Assembly: GCF_022458985.1 (NCBI RefSeq)
Contig: NC_061783.1
Span: 15,073,913-15,137,912, forward strand
Direction: 5' to 3'
Source: Mugil cephalus
Taxonomy: Eukaryota; Chordata; Actinopteri; Mugiliformes; Mugilidae
Length of the DNA stretch: 64,000 nt
Shown: positions 14,640-26,973 of the stretch, piece by piece
How positions within the stretch are numbered: position 1 is the first letter of the stretch
Layout: each line of letters opens with the position of its first letter
Notes under the pieces: model-generated
The model's database searches: none
What the model saw: only the letters and a program-made list of their open reading frames with translations
Told to the model about the DNA's origin: nothing
Translations under genes and position numbers: made by a program

Positions 14640-17600
14640 TTGAGTCTGGAGAGATTGAAAAAAAATATATCATAATATACATTAATAGGAAATCCATACT
14701 GTGCTCTGCTAACATCACAATTAAGAACTTTAAACTAAAATCCTGGTCACACAGAGTCTCAACTGTTTTCCAAGCTCAAGGCTCACTGATGACCACACAC
14801 ACCACGGCACCAGTTGCTGCACCATATTGTGGAAGGTGATGCCAAATGGTGTCATCTTACTAACAACATGTTTCAGAGAAGGCATGTGTCGTCTAAACAC
14901 ACAGACCTTCGACATCTAGGGATGGAAGCAATGCTATTTTCATTATGAGTAGATCTGTTGTTCTTTTTCTCAATTATTCTTTTAATTTGGACAATAAAAC
15001 AACCCATGTCAACTCAATGTTTTTGTCCAAGCAGTAGTCTAAAGCTCAATGACATCTAATTAACTGTATCAGAGAAGAATAAGAGCAGCAAATACTGGAC
15101 CCTGACCTCTCCTAACTTACTGACATCGGAAATAATGACTTAATCAGTCACTGAAAACATTGTAAATTTTTTTTGTTAGTCTACTGATGATACATCATCA
15201 ATTTGTTTATTAAAAGTAAAGCCAAAGAGCATTTTACAATGTTACAATTTATGAAGCAATCACATATTGTTTATAGTAAAGCATTTAATTTTGTAGGCAA
15301 ATTATGTTTTCCATCTAAATGACTCAAAATGAACATATTCTGAAAGAAAGTCCTTATGTCTGAATGGCAAAACCAGAAAATTTGTGGTTTGGATTGAGGA
15401 ACCAAAAAAGGTTGTTAGCTCAAGCACATTTTCATTGATATAATATTATGACATATTGTTTAATAGTAACGAGCATTAAGAGCACTTTTACTGAGTCTAA
15501 ACCCAAATCCAATTGTAGCCAATCTTTCTCATAGTTGTGACATTAATCATCCTTCACAATGTTGTTCTGCTGGAAAAATAACTCAGGGACAAAAGTAGGT
15601 GTGTCTTCGTTTGTAGTGATACAAGACAGACCAGAAAAAAAAAACAAATGGTTGCAGATCATGGTTTTCATTTATTATCTCCAGTAGTTGAAATAACCTC
15701 CAGTAGCTTTATGTCCTGCATATTTAGCTTAAACTCAGTATGTGCTGCTGTTTGTTTTCAAGCTGACTTCTCTTCCTGTGCTATTTCCTGATTCTAGCCA
15801 CTCGGACATAAATCCAGCCCCCTTTTTTTTCCCTATAATTTCATCCTCCTCTCCAGTTCAGCTTTCATAAAGCATGTAAACATCCTTCAGGTCAGAGATT
15901 AGAAAGCACAGAGGTGGTAAATGTTTACTTACCAGAGATAAAATTGTTGGTATCCCTCTGTCTACTGCAGCCGTATGGCTTTCCTTTCCACCATTTTCCA
16001 CCCTTGTTAAATAAGGACCGCCTCTCCATGCCAAATAAGGGTGTAAAGACCAGGAAGTGACTCATGCATGGCATGTGCTGATTGGATGAGGAATTTCCTT
16101 TTGCATGTACTATAGCTGAAGCTCTAACCACACCATGAAACACTGCCAGTGGACATGTCTTTGCTTTTACTTTAGACTTCAGATACCGCAGAACTTATGA
16201 TCATCATCATTAAGCAGAAGTGAAAGACATTCCCATCATATCATGAATTCCATGCAATTACCTGGTCTAGTATCGCTAAAACTGGTGTCAGTGCACTGCC
16301 AAGTTGTGGCAATACAACTAAACAACATCAGGATATACTAGGGTCAGTTCCCCTAAATTACAAAAGAGCAATTTGTTTACTTTTATTTATGATAATTCGT
16401 TCTAATGAGATGGGTACAGCTTTGTCTGCCAAGGTAAAAGAAAAAAGAAAAGACATTTTCAAAACAATACAAATATATTTACAGACACAGTTTGATAGAA
16501 AAAGTTGTCAACAGGCTTCTTTTGATAGTGGATATATAAAACTTACATGAACATGTGTCAGCATCTGACACAAGATGGTTTAAAAAACAATGTTGATATA
16601 AGATGGAAATCAAATGCACCGGGACATGAAAAGATAAAATCCATTGATAAAACTCAATAAAAGGGGTAATTGTGTCAAACTCTTGAAACAATACGGAGTA
16701 TGTGACTTCAGCCCTCATTAAAGTTGTTTCCACAGAAAACATTTTGAAATGTCACACAGAGAAAACCACAGAAATAATAAAAATGATGACTGGTTTCCAT
16801 TTTCTGCTTCAGTTTCAGTTGTATGGTTGTAGCTAAATGGATCAACTGAAGTGAACAAACTTTGTTAATGTGATAAGTGAGAGTCAGGATGTCTATTGAA
16901 AAATGACCAACAGCAGCAACTGAGAATAAAAGGAAGTGCTTAAGAGAAGATTAGGTCATTCATATTTCATATCCCAAAGGGTGTGAGTTGGGTGTAATTT
17001 TCAAGTGTCCACGACAGGTTTTTCTGGAGAGACAGAGAGAGAGAGAGAGTCCTGTATCTACTGGAAACCAAATACAGCCTCAACATTTTCTTTTCAAACC
17101 TTTGCATTTGAAACTTTGAAACTATTATAGCCAAAGTGTTCAAAGTTGTATGATTGTGATATTTTGTGATACTGATTTAATCTTGAATGTATAATTAGCT
17201 ATAACAAACGAGCTAAAATCACAGCGTGACTTATTTAACACCATATACAATAAGACTTGATGATTAATTTGATTAATAATAAATATTTTTATTTTATTTT
17301 CCATCAACCCTGCAGGGGTTTCTATGTTTGTCCACGCTCTGCTTCAACTTCCCCTGGATGGGCTCCTCAGTCGTGGTTCATCTCCATCATCCTTATTAAC
17401 ATCTCTGTTATCCATGAGTTTGACAAGACAAGGTTAGTTCACGCATATAAACTATGTTTCACCTATATAAACTGTTTAATTACTCGTAGGAACCCCTAAA
17501 GCTTAGATGTCAGACATGAACATCTCTGGTGCCATCTGATGGTCTTATTAAGGATGACAGGCTACGCTCAACAAGCAATAACCTGTATTTCATTTCCATT

Positions 17601-17990
17601 TAATTGCTATGATTTTACGCTGTAACACCTCATAACTTAGTCAAGTGATATGAACATAGAGCACTGTATTTACCAGTGTGTGCATACACTTCAATATCTT
17701 ATACACTGAATGAAAACAGTACATTAAATACTATTGACCAGACTTTAGTAACAACTTGCTTCCTCCACATCTGTGAAATGCTGCATCCACATAAATTCAT
17801 GAGCAGTGATAATATATTTATATTAATATATTAGTAGTAACACACAGGAGAGCAATTTTCAGAATAAATATTTATTTAAATGAAAATCCATCCTCTAACC
17901 ACTATTAAGTCTATTAAATCAAAGCTTGTCTTGCTTGCTAAGACGTATATTGTTCTGAATAACAAATTACTGTAAGAGTCATTTTCCAAC
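14640..17990. other. gene-poor interval upstream of the rapunzel-like gene
   Basis: Mostly AT-rich, non-coding DNA. It contains a short (GA)n run at about 17030-17050 and a moderately GC-rich patch at 17310-17435 that ends in a donor-like gttagt but has no recognisable peptide in any frame. Nothing else is recognised. Confidence 0.45.
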
Positions 17991-18007
17991 AAGCATGTCG
18001 CTTAGAG

Positions 18008-18365
18008 GGCGGCACAGTGGCTCGGTGGTTAGTGCTGATGCCTCCCAGCTCCCACCTCTGGGTTTGAGTCCAGCTCGGGCCCTTCTGGGTGGAGTTTCTC
18101 TGGGTGGATGTTCTCCCTATGTTTGCTTGGGTTCTCTCCGGGTACTCCAGCTTCCTCCCACCTCCAAGGACATGCTCGTTAGTTGGTGACTCTAAATTGA
18201 CCCTAGGTGTGAGTGGGAGTGTGAATGGTTTTATGTCTATGTGTTAGCCCTGCGATAGGCTGCCGACCTGTCCAGGGTGTACCCCGCCTCTCGCCCAATG
18301 CCAGCTGGGATAGGCTCCAGCAACCCCCGTGACCCTAGTGCAGCGGTACGGAAGATGAGATGAAA
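18008..18365 (+). mobile_element. tRNA-related SINE
   Basis: A widespread fish repeat beginning ggcggcacagtggctcggtgg. A box A-like TGGCTCGGTGG (18017-18027) and box B-like GGTTTGAGTCC (18061-18071) sit at tRNA-like spacing. The body ends in the familiar 'cagctgggataggctccag' block and a gaagatgagatga tail. The copy is moderately intact. A second, decayed copy lies at about 51653-51903. Confidence 0.65.
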
Positions 18366-18369
18366 TATC

Positions 18370-19570
18370 TCTTAGGCACTTTTGCAGATGGACAGCATGG
18401 ACCATCTTTAACTAAACCCTGTCAATGTCCTTTTTTGTTTTGCAAATTTCTTCCCCACCTGCTGTGCCTGATCTGCCCTCACAGTTACATTATGGACTTT
18501 TAAATGGACTATTAAATGCGTGTCATCTTTAGTTAGTTATATTTTATGTGTTGTGTGATGTTTCTTGTTCTCTTGTGAAAAGAAAGTCCAAACACATCTC
18601 GGTTTTCAAGTGGTTTAAAAAAAAAAACTATTTAAAAATAAAAAATGAATAAAAATGCAGGAATTTCTTCTGTGTATATTCTGGGTGTAAATTCAGGAGA
18701 AACGGCTAATCAAATATTATCCAACAAGGATAAGAAGAAGGCAGTTATGTAATGTTTGACTGCCCAGTGATAGTGACATGAGAGAAAATGGGGAAAACAT
18801 CTGCAGAATTTTCCAGATACCGCTGCACCCTGACCCCTCCTAACTTAGACCTCCACACTCCCACAGCCTGTGTGTCCCTTAAGGTGACGAGCTGCAAAGA
18901 AATGAGTTATTATCTGGGATGCTCATGTGCGTCCTAGTGTTCGTATTCAACGTCCCCATTGAGCACCAATAATTCATTCATTTAACAGATGTTTCTCCAT
19001 CAGTGAAAGTTAATCACTGTCATCCAGCATCACGTCTTCCTTAGTTCAATCTTTATTTGGGATCACGTACTTGCTGGAGGACATAATAATAAATGTGTTA
19101 GCGATGTTGCCATGATGGAAACATGTCAGTGACTCACTACATGAAATATTCCCTCCTAATCGGACGTTGTGTTACATGTTTAACCAGCTTTGCCTCTGTG
19201 TGTAAAGTTCTGGGCAAACCTGTGCGAGCCAAACAAAGACTCCTTCTTAATCTATATAACTGTAGCTATCTCTGCTCCCTCTATGGGAATCCATGTTTCA
19301 GTATCGATCAATATTTGCTCAATGATACGAAACACCATGAGAAAACACTCAGCTGTGGTTGGTGTGTAAATAGTCCACGGTGTTGTGACTTTACGTGAGT
19401 GGCGTTAAAATTAATTCATACCTCACTTTTGCCTTTTAATTGCTGTCTGAATGATATTTAAAATAATAATTAATGCATGATTCTTGGTTTTTCAGACCAC
19501 TGTAAATGAGGAATGGAACCGGACGAATACCCCTTTCTCCCCCCCGCCCTCACACGTAACCCCCCCCCCA
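18370..19570. other. non-coding interval before the PI-PLC gene
   Basis: No coding exon, RNA gene or clear repeat is recognised. The segment turns C-rich near 19540-19580, just before the proposed first exon of the PI-PLC-like gene. Confidence 0.4.
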
Positions 19571-19579
19571 CTCCCACCT

Positions 19580-19699
19580 CAGCTCTGTAGCATAGAGCTC
19601 AGCTGGTATTTCCCACAACAACATCCTGCTAGCTGTCAGTTTGTCTAGTTGTCCCCAGGCACTCGGACCCGGTTGAGGACGAACACCCTCTGGATTCAG
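19580..19699 (+). promoter_or_regulatory. possible 5' UTR exon of the PI-PLC-like gene
   Basis: A GC-richer block ends in 'ctggattcag' followed by GTATGA at 19700, a plausible donor. The start-codon exon (ATG at 21495) is preceded by a pyrimidine-rich acceptor ending in ttgacaag at about 21483. The two would splice to a short leader. This rests on signals and position only. Confidence 0.35.
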
Positions 19700-20134
19700 G
19701 TATGAACGAGACCCAACAGAGCTGCTCATCAGCAGGTTTGACTCGGCTGCAGTGGGTGATTTGTTTCAGTTTTGGGATTAGAAGGGTTTAAGCCAGCTAT
19801 TGAATTGGCCAATGGGGGTGAGCTGAGGTCGACCTCTGCCCGGACCAGAATCTGTTTGTTTGGTATTTATCTGGCATACTTTCAGGAGTGGGACGCACCT
19901 GTTCTTTTTTAAACGTTTGCAGATGAATTAAACTCAAGCTTAAAATGTAGTTAACATCTTTTTTTTCATTTCTCAACCAAGATGCACATACACATTCCTC
20001 CGGTTGCCTGGGATACGTTTCAGACAACAGCTTTTAACTCGCAGGAGGCCATGTGTTAGTAGAAGAAGAGAAATACAGAGAAACGGAGTGAATCGATAAG
20101 GTCAATAAGTCAGGATGGATGTTTGATAACTATT

Positions 20135-20320
20135 AAGTAAACTTTACGTGTATAGCACCTTTCACAGGTAATAAACCAGAGTGCCTCACAATGAAATAGT
20201 AAGAAGACAGAATGTTGCACAAAAGAATAAAACAAAGTAAATTCAACACAGTTAAGACAAAAAATTAAACCCAGATTAAAAACGGCCATAAAATTACAAT
20301 TTAAATAAAAGAGTCTAGTG
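20135..20320 (+). repeat. common fish repeat fragment ('tatagcacctttcacag')
   Basis: The sequence 'gtatagcacctttcacagg' followed by 'gtgcctcacaatg' and an A-rich stretch matches a short interspersed sequence seen throughout fish genomes. It abuts the relic PI-PLC segment. A related fragment with the same opening lies inside the mariner copy at about 42625-42720. Confidence 0.4.
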
Positions 20321-20324
20321 CTTT

Positions 20325-20640
20325 TATCTAACTTCGAACTAAATAACATAAAGAACATACACAACATGGAGAAAAGACAGACATTTCACCCAATACCTAG
20401 GAAGGCAGGTCTGAAACATACAACGGCTTCACTGAGATGATCAAACTTTTGACGTCTGAGCCAGACTGTAGCCATAAAATTACTAAATTTAGATTTAAAT
20501 TACAACAAGAAGTCATAACAAAATTAATTTCACTTCAAAATAATTAAGAAATGGAAAGTTTTGTGCATTAATTAAGTACTGTGACAACTGCTAGAATGTC
20601 ATATCATTTACGTTTTGACACATTCAGTGAAAACTAATGA
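20325..20640 (+). pseudogene. relic of a duplicated PI-PLC-like gene 3' end
   Basis: This block aligns by eye, with few gaps, to 22815-23100, the end of the last PI-PLC coding exon plus its 3' UTR. Shared strings in order include 'aaggcaggtctgaaac', 'ggcttcact', 'aaacttttgac', 'gtctgagccagactgtag' and 'aatggaaagttttgt'. Upstream, 'acttcgaactaa' pairs with 'acttccaactaa' of the coding exon. The reading frame is not maintained. It lies inside the proposed first intron of the surviving gene. I read it as the remainder of a tandem copy that has otherwise been deleted. Confidence 0.6.
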
Positions 20641-20699
20641 TCAGTCAGATCATAAAATGAAAAAAAAATAGTACTGTGTAAAATAGTTAACTGGCAACA

Positions 20700-21345
20700 A
20701 TTACCCAGCTGATTACTGTAAATATATTTTACAGTAGATATACTGTAAAACTACTGAAACTACTGAACTAGTAGTTGAACTGCTGAAAATACTATTTCAG
20801 TACTTTTTACAGTATTGAGTATAAAGTAAATACTAATTAAATGCTGTGATTTAAGTTGTTTCGACGGTGCTGGTTTATTAACTGTACAAAAAGAAACTTT
20901 TTATATAATGTTATTGTATATGGCAATACACTAAACAGTAAATTCACATTCTCACATACAATTCAAATACTGTTTCAATGTGTTAATATTACCCATTAAT
21001 AAGAGAATGATATTTAAAACAACAACAAACAACAACAAAAAAAACAACAAGAAAATTGTTGATGCAATTATTTATCTTGGCATTTGGGGAACGGGAACGC
21101 AGACAAAGTCAATTTGTCAATCAAAGTCACTGAAGTCACTGATGAAGGAGGGGCTCATGTCTGAAATCTTCCAACTCATCTGTTCATAAAAAAAAAAATC
21201 AAATGTCGAAATTGTGAGATAATCAATTAAGCAAAAATACAGTAAATGACTATTTACAGTACTATTCTAGTTACTGTGATTTTCTTTATAGTAACCCTTT
21301 GTTGACTGTGATTTTTACAGTAATATTCAAACTACTGTTATTTTT
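20700..21345. repeat. cluster of TACTGTAAA / TTTACAGTA palindromic repeats
   Basis: Many short inverted units of the type tactgtaaa and tttacagta recur at about 20713-20830 and 21235-21345, flanking AT-rich DNA. Such palindromic tracts are common in fish non-coding DNA, and I cannot assign a transposon family. Confidence 0.45.
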
Positions 21346-21494
21346 GCGATCACGGTGGATATTTGATCGCTGCTCTCATTTTATTACCAGTTTATTAATA
21401 GATATCTTTTCATTGCACCGCTAACCTAATCCCTTTCATTGTCATATGTGTTTCTCTTTCCTTTGACTCTCTCTCTTGACAAGGGCCAGTGAAA

Positions 21495-22942
21495 ATGAAC
21501 AAATTATTAATTCAGCTGACGCTCCTGCTGGGGTAAGTATGTGGAAAAGGTGCCCCCATCCCATATTCAAACCTTCAAATAAACATTCATTCATTATTTA
21601 TTTTTTTTAATCACGTTAAAAATATTCAAGGAGCACTAAAGCACCTGTTCCTGAATGATAAGACTCATTAAAAAAGAAAAACTAAAACATATGTAAAAAC
21701 CTGGCATGTGTGAAGAGTGACATACTGTATACAGTGTCCCAGATAAACTGGATTGTCTTACAGAGTCACTGGCTTGAGTTTTGGTGCAATTCAGAGACCA
21801 GACTACGATGACACCCCCAACCCTGAGTTCCTCAACTCGTCCTGGATGGCCACCATCCCCGACGATCAGCCGCTGTCTGAGGTCACCATGCCGGGCACCC
21901 ACAACACCATGGCCCTGTATGGTGGCGTCTATGCCGAGTGCCAGACCTGGACCCTGGCCTCCCAGCTCCGTGCCGGTATCCGCTTCCTGGATATCCGCGT
22001 GCGCCACGTGGACGGGAACCTCACCATCCACCACGGGGTGTCCTACCAGCGAGCGCACTTCGGTCACGTCCTGGAGGGCGTGGCGGAGTTTCTGCACGAG
22101 CATCCGAGTGAGACGGTGCTGATGCGCTTAAAGGAGGAGTTCAGCGAGACGAACGACATCTACGGCGCCGTGGTGAACTACATCCACAGCTACGCTCACT
22201 GGGACCTGCTCTGGCACAGCCGACTGGTGCCGACCATGGGAGAGGCCCGGGGGAAACTCATCATCCTCCAAGACTTCTCTGGGCCAGACCTGGGGATGCG
22301 GTATGGTTCTCTGGACATAGCTGACCGCTGGAAGGTAGGAACGCATGTCAGCCCATATCAGCTGCGTCTGTGACAGATTTGTCTAAAATCCAAGTAGGGT
22401 TAACATCTGTTTCTCCAAAAATATTTATTTTTTATGTAACAATATTCAAATTAACTTTATGGTTATGGTTTTTGCACTGTTGTATATAATATATGTGCAC
22501 AACTGATGTTTGAACATTTTCCCAGTTGACCCAAAGTACTTTTGTTTTCCGTTCCCTGCAGGTCCCCTCACTCTTGTATGTGGAGGAGAAATGGCAGAGT
22601 GTCTATGACCACCTAGAGGCTGCGCCCGTGGGAAACATGGCGCAGATCTTCCTCACCTACAGCAGTGGAGCCGGTGTCTTTGCCTTCCCCAGGGCCGTCG
22701 CACAGCGCGTCAATGCGCAGCTGTACAACTACCTGTGGGCCAAAACAAACGTGAACCAGCGCTTTGGCATCATATGCATGGACTTCCCCGCTGCTCCCAT
22801 GATTCAAATGATCATTGACTTCCAACTAAGAGGGACCACAAAGAAAAGGCAGGCGTTGAACCCAGCACCTAGCGAGGCAGGTCTGAAACAAACGGCTTCA
22901 CTCACAAACAAGATATTGAAACTTTTGACAGATAATGTCTGA
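21495..22942 (+). CDS. secreted PI-PLC X-domain phosphodiesterase-like protein
   Basis: Three coding exons, 21495-21532, 21764-22334 and 22562-22942, sum to 990 nt (329 residues). A signal peptide (MNKLLIQLTLLLG) implies secretion. The X-type catalytic barrel carries the first histidine in TMPGTHNTMA (His59), the substrate-loop arginine in FLDIRVR (Arg91) and a second histidine in TIHHG (His102/103). These are the positions used by bacterial-type phosphatidylinositol phospholipases, which cleave without calcium. The family is annotated in fish as 1-phosphatidylinositol phosphodiesterase-like; substrate and role here are unknown. The C-terminal 36 residues or so after the barrel are basic and polar, and are shared at DNA level with the upstream relic. 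AATAAA at about 23046 lies in the 3' UTR. PLCXD-type proteins are an alternative, but those lack a signal peptide. Confidence 0.88.
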
Positions 22943-23104
22943 GCCAGACTGTAGCTATAAAATGACTACATTTAAATTGTAGAAAGAAGTTAGAACAAAA
23001 TACATTTCACTTCAGACTAATTCAGAAATGGAAAGTTTTGTTCATTAATAAACTACTGTGTAAACTGCTAGAGTGTGTTATCATTTATGTTTTGACTCGT
23101 TGTG

Positions 23105-24560
23105 TCACAGTACGATCAAGCTGAAATTAGCCAAATGAAGATAAAATGTACTTTTAATCCTGTGGAAATGAACATCAGCTGATATATTTGCAGAGTCATT
23201 GTTGGGTATTTGTTATCTATAGTGTTACATTTAATCCAAGACTGATAAGCAGCTTTGTTTCATTGTCACAGGATGGTGGTGCTTCTGTGGAGACAAACAC
23301 CATCGGGTTGTGTTGACACTAACTTCCTGCACGTGGCTGGGGTGTATTAGGGTGTAGTTATGGTCAGTGGTCTGGTCTGGAAACGAGTGCTAAACCTTTG
23401 CATCACAAACCCACAGCAACTGTCACTCCGCTGTTTCACGGTGATTTGCAGAAGTTGAGCCCCATATTCACTTATCTTTTAAAACGCGCTCAAATGTTTC
23501 AGTTTTTGGGAGGTTCACAATACCTCATTTCCTCATTAGCGAGGTGATGGATAAAAGAACAAGACTAACTGGGGGGGCAATAAAAATAAAAACGACAGCA
23601 GTATAAAGATACAATCATCACAATAGGAGGAGGAAGAGTGATAAAGTCATTATCTGTCATTGGCCCACAATGTTACAGGAAGACTCTTTTAACCCTTTGA
23701 CATTCTGATGAGTCATATATGGGACAGAATTGGCCTTTTGTGCCAATCAGAGCTCTGTACACAAGTTGTGTTTGAGTAAATTCTACATGCAGTACGGAAT
23801 TTCCTTTTAATTTCATTGAAAAAAAAAAGTTGAGTCTGTTCCTTTTGTGGTAGACACTTCATATTCTTGGCTTTCAAAAGAGACCAAGACCATGCATAAG
23901 GGTTATAAGAGGTTAAAAATGTTCATAAACAGCTTTCGCTTTACTGTGGGTATGTCTGAACCAAAGCTGGAATGATAAGGATCAGTGTTAAAACACTTCT
24001 TATCATTAAGGGTTTGTTGCAAAAAAAAATTGCATTTTTTTTCTTTTTTTTTTTCATTTTTTCCAGTTTTTAGTGTACAACAATTATACAGAACATGTTA
24101 GTGGGTAAAATATGTGAAGAGAGAGCCTGCTGCATATTAACAGTCACACTACCTAAAGCACACAGCCGCGCCAACTAGTGTGTATCGATGACGTCCAGTG
24201 CAATGCAATAGTCTACATTTCAGAAAAAGGAAACCATGTGGCTAATTTGTGAGTTGACGCACACGTTGAAGGCAGATTAGTTGTTTCAGATAACAGTCCA
24301 ACTCATTTTATCATTGGCGCAGAGAGGGTTGCGAAATGGTTTTAGCGGTGTGTCATAACATCCTGTCAGAAACAGCAAAGGATGTTAACAGAGCTGTTAC
24401 TTTGCTAAGAAGCAACTAATGCACCGTACTCTGGGTTGAGTAGTGAACACTGGACGGGGGAAAAGGCTCCACATAGAAAGGTACAGTAGAGCCGCTCCTC
24501 GTCTTGTTGATGCCTGCGTATAAACCGTGACTCTCAGTGTCTTGATGTAAACCCTCTTCA
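23105..24560. other. non-coding interval between PI-PLC and tmem272-like genes
   Basis: AT-rich, with homopolymer runs near 23820 and 24030-24060. No exon, RNA gene or confident repeat was recognised. Confidence 0.4.
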
Positions 24561-24564
24561 CAGG

Positions 24565-25511
24565 ATGTCTCCAGAGACAGAGTCCAGGTCGCAAAGTGCA
24601 GAAGTGATTGCAACAACTGGTTAGGCTGGATTCAAGATTCTTGCATTTCTTTTGCATTATTTTATCTATATAAGCGTTAAATCTCTTTGTGTTGTTCTTT
24701 TTTTTTTTTGTTATTTGCAGTTGTGGTGAACATTATTTGGTGGATGGTAATGATAGCAGCCATTGTATTAGGTACGTTTCCCCTTTGCATCGGTGCAAAT
24801 ACCACACACAGTATGTTTTGATATGACTGTCTCCTACATGGTTGTCCTCCTGCGTCCCAGGGGTCGTATATCTGCGTCAATGTCCTGTGCAGCACCTCAT
24901 CCCCATCTACCTGCTGGTGATGGGTGCGTCCAGCATCGGCTCTCTGTGTGTGACGTACATCAGGACTGCCCTCCAGGACAGCGCTTGCTTTCTCCTCATA
25001 ACCATCTTCATGTCCCTCCTGCACATCTTCAATCTCTTCTGGTTCGTAGCAGGTGAGAGAAACAGGAAGTGCATTTAGTGGACTGTCTAAAAGCACCTTG
25101 CTATAAATATAGTTGCATCTAGTGGCTAAAAAAAAGAAAGAATGAGGTAACACATTGTCAAAGCTGCTCTGGCTTTAGAGAACAGTGCATAGTTAAGGTT
25201 TGAGTCTAAACCCAAGTGAAAACGTAACTTATATCTTTCTGTCTGCAGGCACTTACTGGGTTTATAGCGTCTATCCCCCAGACTACTCACCTCACACAGT
25301 TCGGTACTGCCACAAGACTACCTACCTGTTTGCCTTTATTGTCAACACGATTATGTGGGGCGCCATTGCTCTCATGTTTGTGTGCGGCTGTTGCGGCTAT
25401 CTGCTGATCTGCTGCGGGGCGTTGAATGCGAGACCCAACTTGATACCAATCCGCAGGTCCTTCTATGGTACAATAGGGGATCACCAAGAGTCAGCCGGTG
25501 GCGATGTGTGA
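24565..25511 (+). CDS. transmembrane protein 272-like, four-pass protein
   Basis: Four coding exons, 24565-24619, 24721-24771, 24861-25052 and 25249-25511, total 561 nt (186 residues) with every phase matching. Four hydrophobic segments appear at about residues 19-40, 48-69, 77-100 and 125-155. The loop between the third and fourth carries YPPDYSP then YCHKTTYLFAF, which resembles the TMEM272 family, expanded in fish. The fourth segment is unusually cysteine-rich (CGCCGYLLICCG), suggesting palmitoylation. The soluble N-terminus is short. Function is unknown for the family. The start was chosen because the 5' exon supplies an ATG in phase; an earlier start cannot be excluded. AATAAA-type signals near 26218-26236 probably end the transcript. 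Confidence 0.78.
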
Positions 25512-26275
25512 TTAAAATCCAGGTTCACATCTGCAGATGTTTTCAGGAATTCACCTTTAGACTTCCTCACGGCATTGATACAGATTCAGCTCCTGTTGCC
25601 TAGGATTATTTTTATTATTTGTTTACACAATGATGGATTTCTTTATTATTCTTTCTGCAAAACTCCTGTAAGTTCTTAACATTTGTTTGACGTAGCATTT
25701 ACTGTTCAGAGTTTGGGCGGCACATGACGAGCTTTTAATACAGCAGCACTTTTTTTTTGCATGCAGAAACTTTCTATAATCCACGTTTACTTTCTATATG
25801 GGATGAGCTGATGACGTCTTTGATTTTTGTCGCAATTTTACATGAGCAAATATTGGTCACCTCAAAATGTAATGCTCAATGCTTACAGGAACTGTTTTAA
25901 CCACAAATCCTAAATGATGTCGGCAATATCTTTTTTTTAAAAAAGCATTAACTTTCTTCTGTAGTGTAATATGCGTTGCTGTTGAAACTTGTGTAACTGT
26001 GATTGCGCACAACAGTGGTACCACTGTCTGCCACAACACTGTGGAGTACACTTTTACATCACTGCAGGAAAGTGGCAGTTTTACTCACTGGAGGTCGAAA
26101 TAGGTGTATGTGCTTGTGTATGTGTGTAGTATTGACAAACAGGGATTCATAAAATATGAGGTAATCAGAAATCATTGTAATTAACAATGTATTTGAAATT
26201 GTAATTAGCAATGTACATAATAAACAAGAAAATAATAAAAATCTGAGAATACTATTGTCCTTTAGTTATTTCTCA

Positions 26276-26908
26276 TCATTTTTGTTTTTCCTTCTGTTGC
26301 AATTTTATTATTTTTCGCCAGGATCTTGTATTGATTTGTCTGACCACTGTGCAAGTCTTCTCCAGCACATCCCAAAGATTCTCAATGGGGTTCAAGTCTG
26401 GACTCTGTGGAGGCCAATCCATGTGTGAAAATGATGTCTCATGCTCCCTGAACCGCTCTGTCACAATTTGAGCCACATGAATCCTGACATTGTCGTCTTG
26501 GAATGTGGCCATGCCATCAGGGAAGAAAAATCCAGTGATGGAATAACCTGGTCACTCAGTATATTCGGGTAGTCAGCTGACCTCATTCTTTGGGCATAAT
26601 GTTGCTGAATCTAGACCTGAGCGACTGCAGCAACCCCAGATCATAGGACAGATCCAACAGGCTGGTACAGTAGACACTAGGGTGCATCACTTCCTCTGCC
26701 TCTCTTCTTCTCCTGATGCCCCATCACTCTGGAATAGGGTAAATCTGGACTCACCAGCCCACATGACCGTCTTCCATTGCTCCAGAGTCCTATCTTTATG
26801 CTCCCCATCAAATTGGAGCCTTTTTTTCCAGGTTAGCCTCACTGATTAGTGATTTTCCTAAGGCTACACAAGTGTTCACTCCCAATCCCTTAAGTTCCTG
26901 GTTGATTT

Positions 26909-26973
<65 letters not shown>

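Noticed and set aside
17310-17435. Exon-like GC-rich patch ending in a donor-like gttagt
   Set aside because: No frame gives a recognisable protein on either strand, and no partner exon was found in the surrounding 2 kb.
21636-22103. 155-residue antisense frame over PI-PLC
   Set aside because: Shadow frame of a GC-rich coding exon; the sense strand has catalytic motifs and splice sites.
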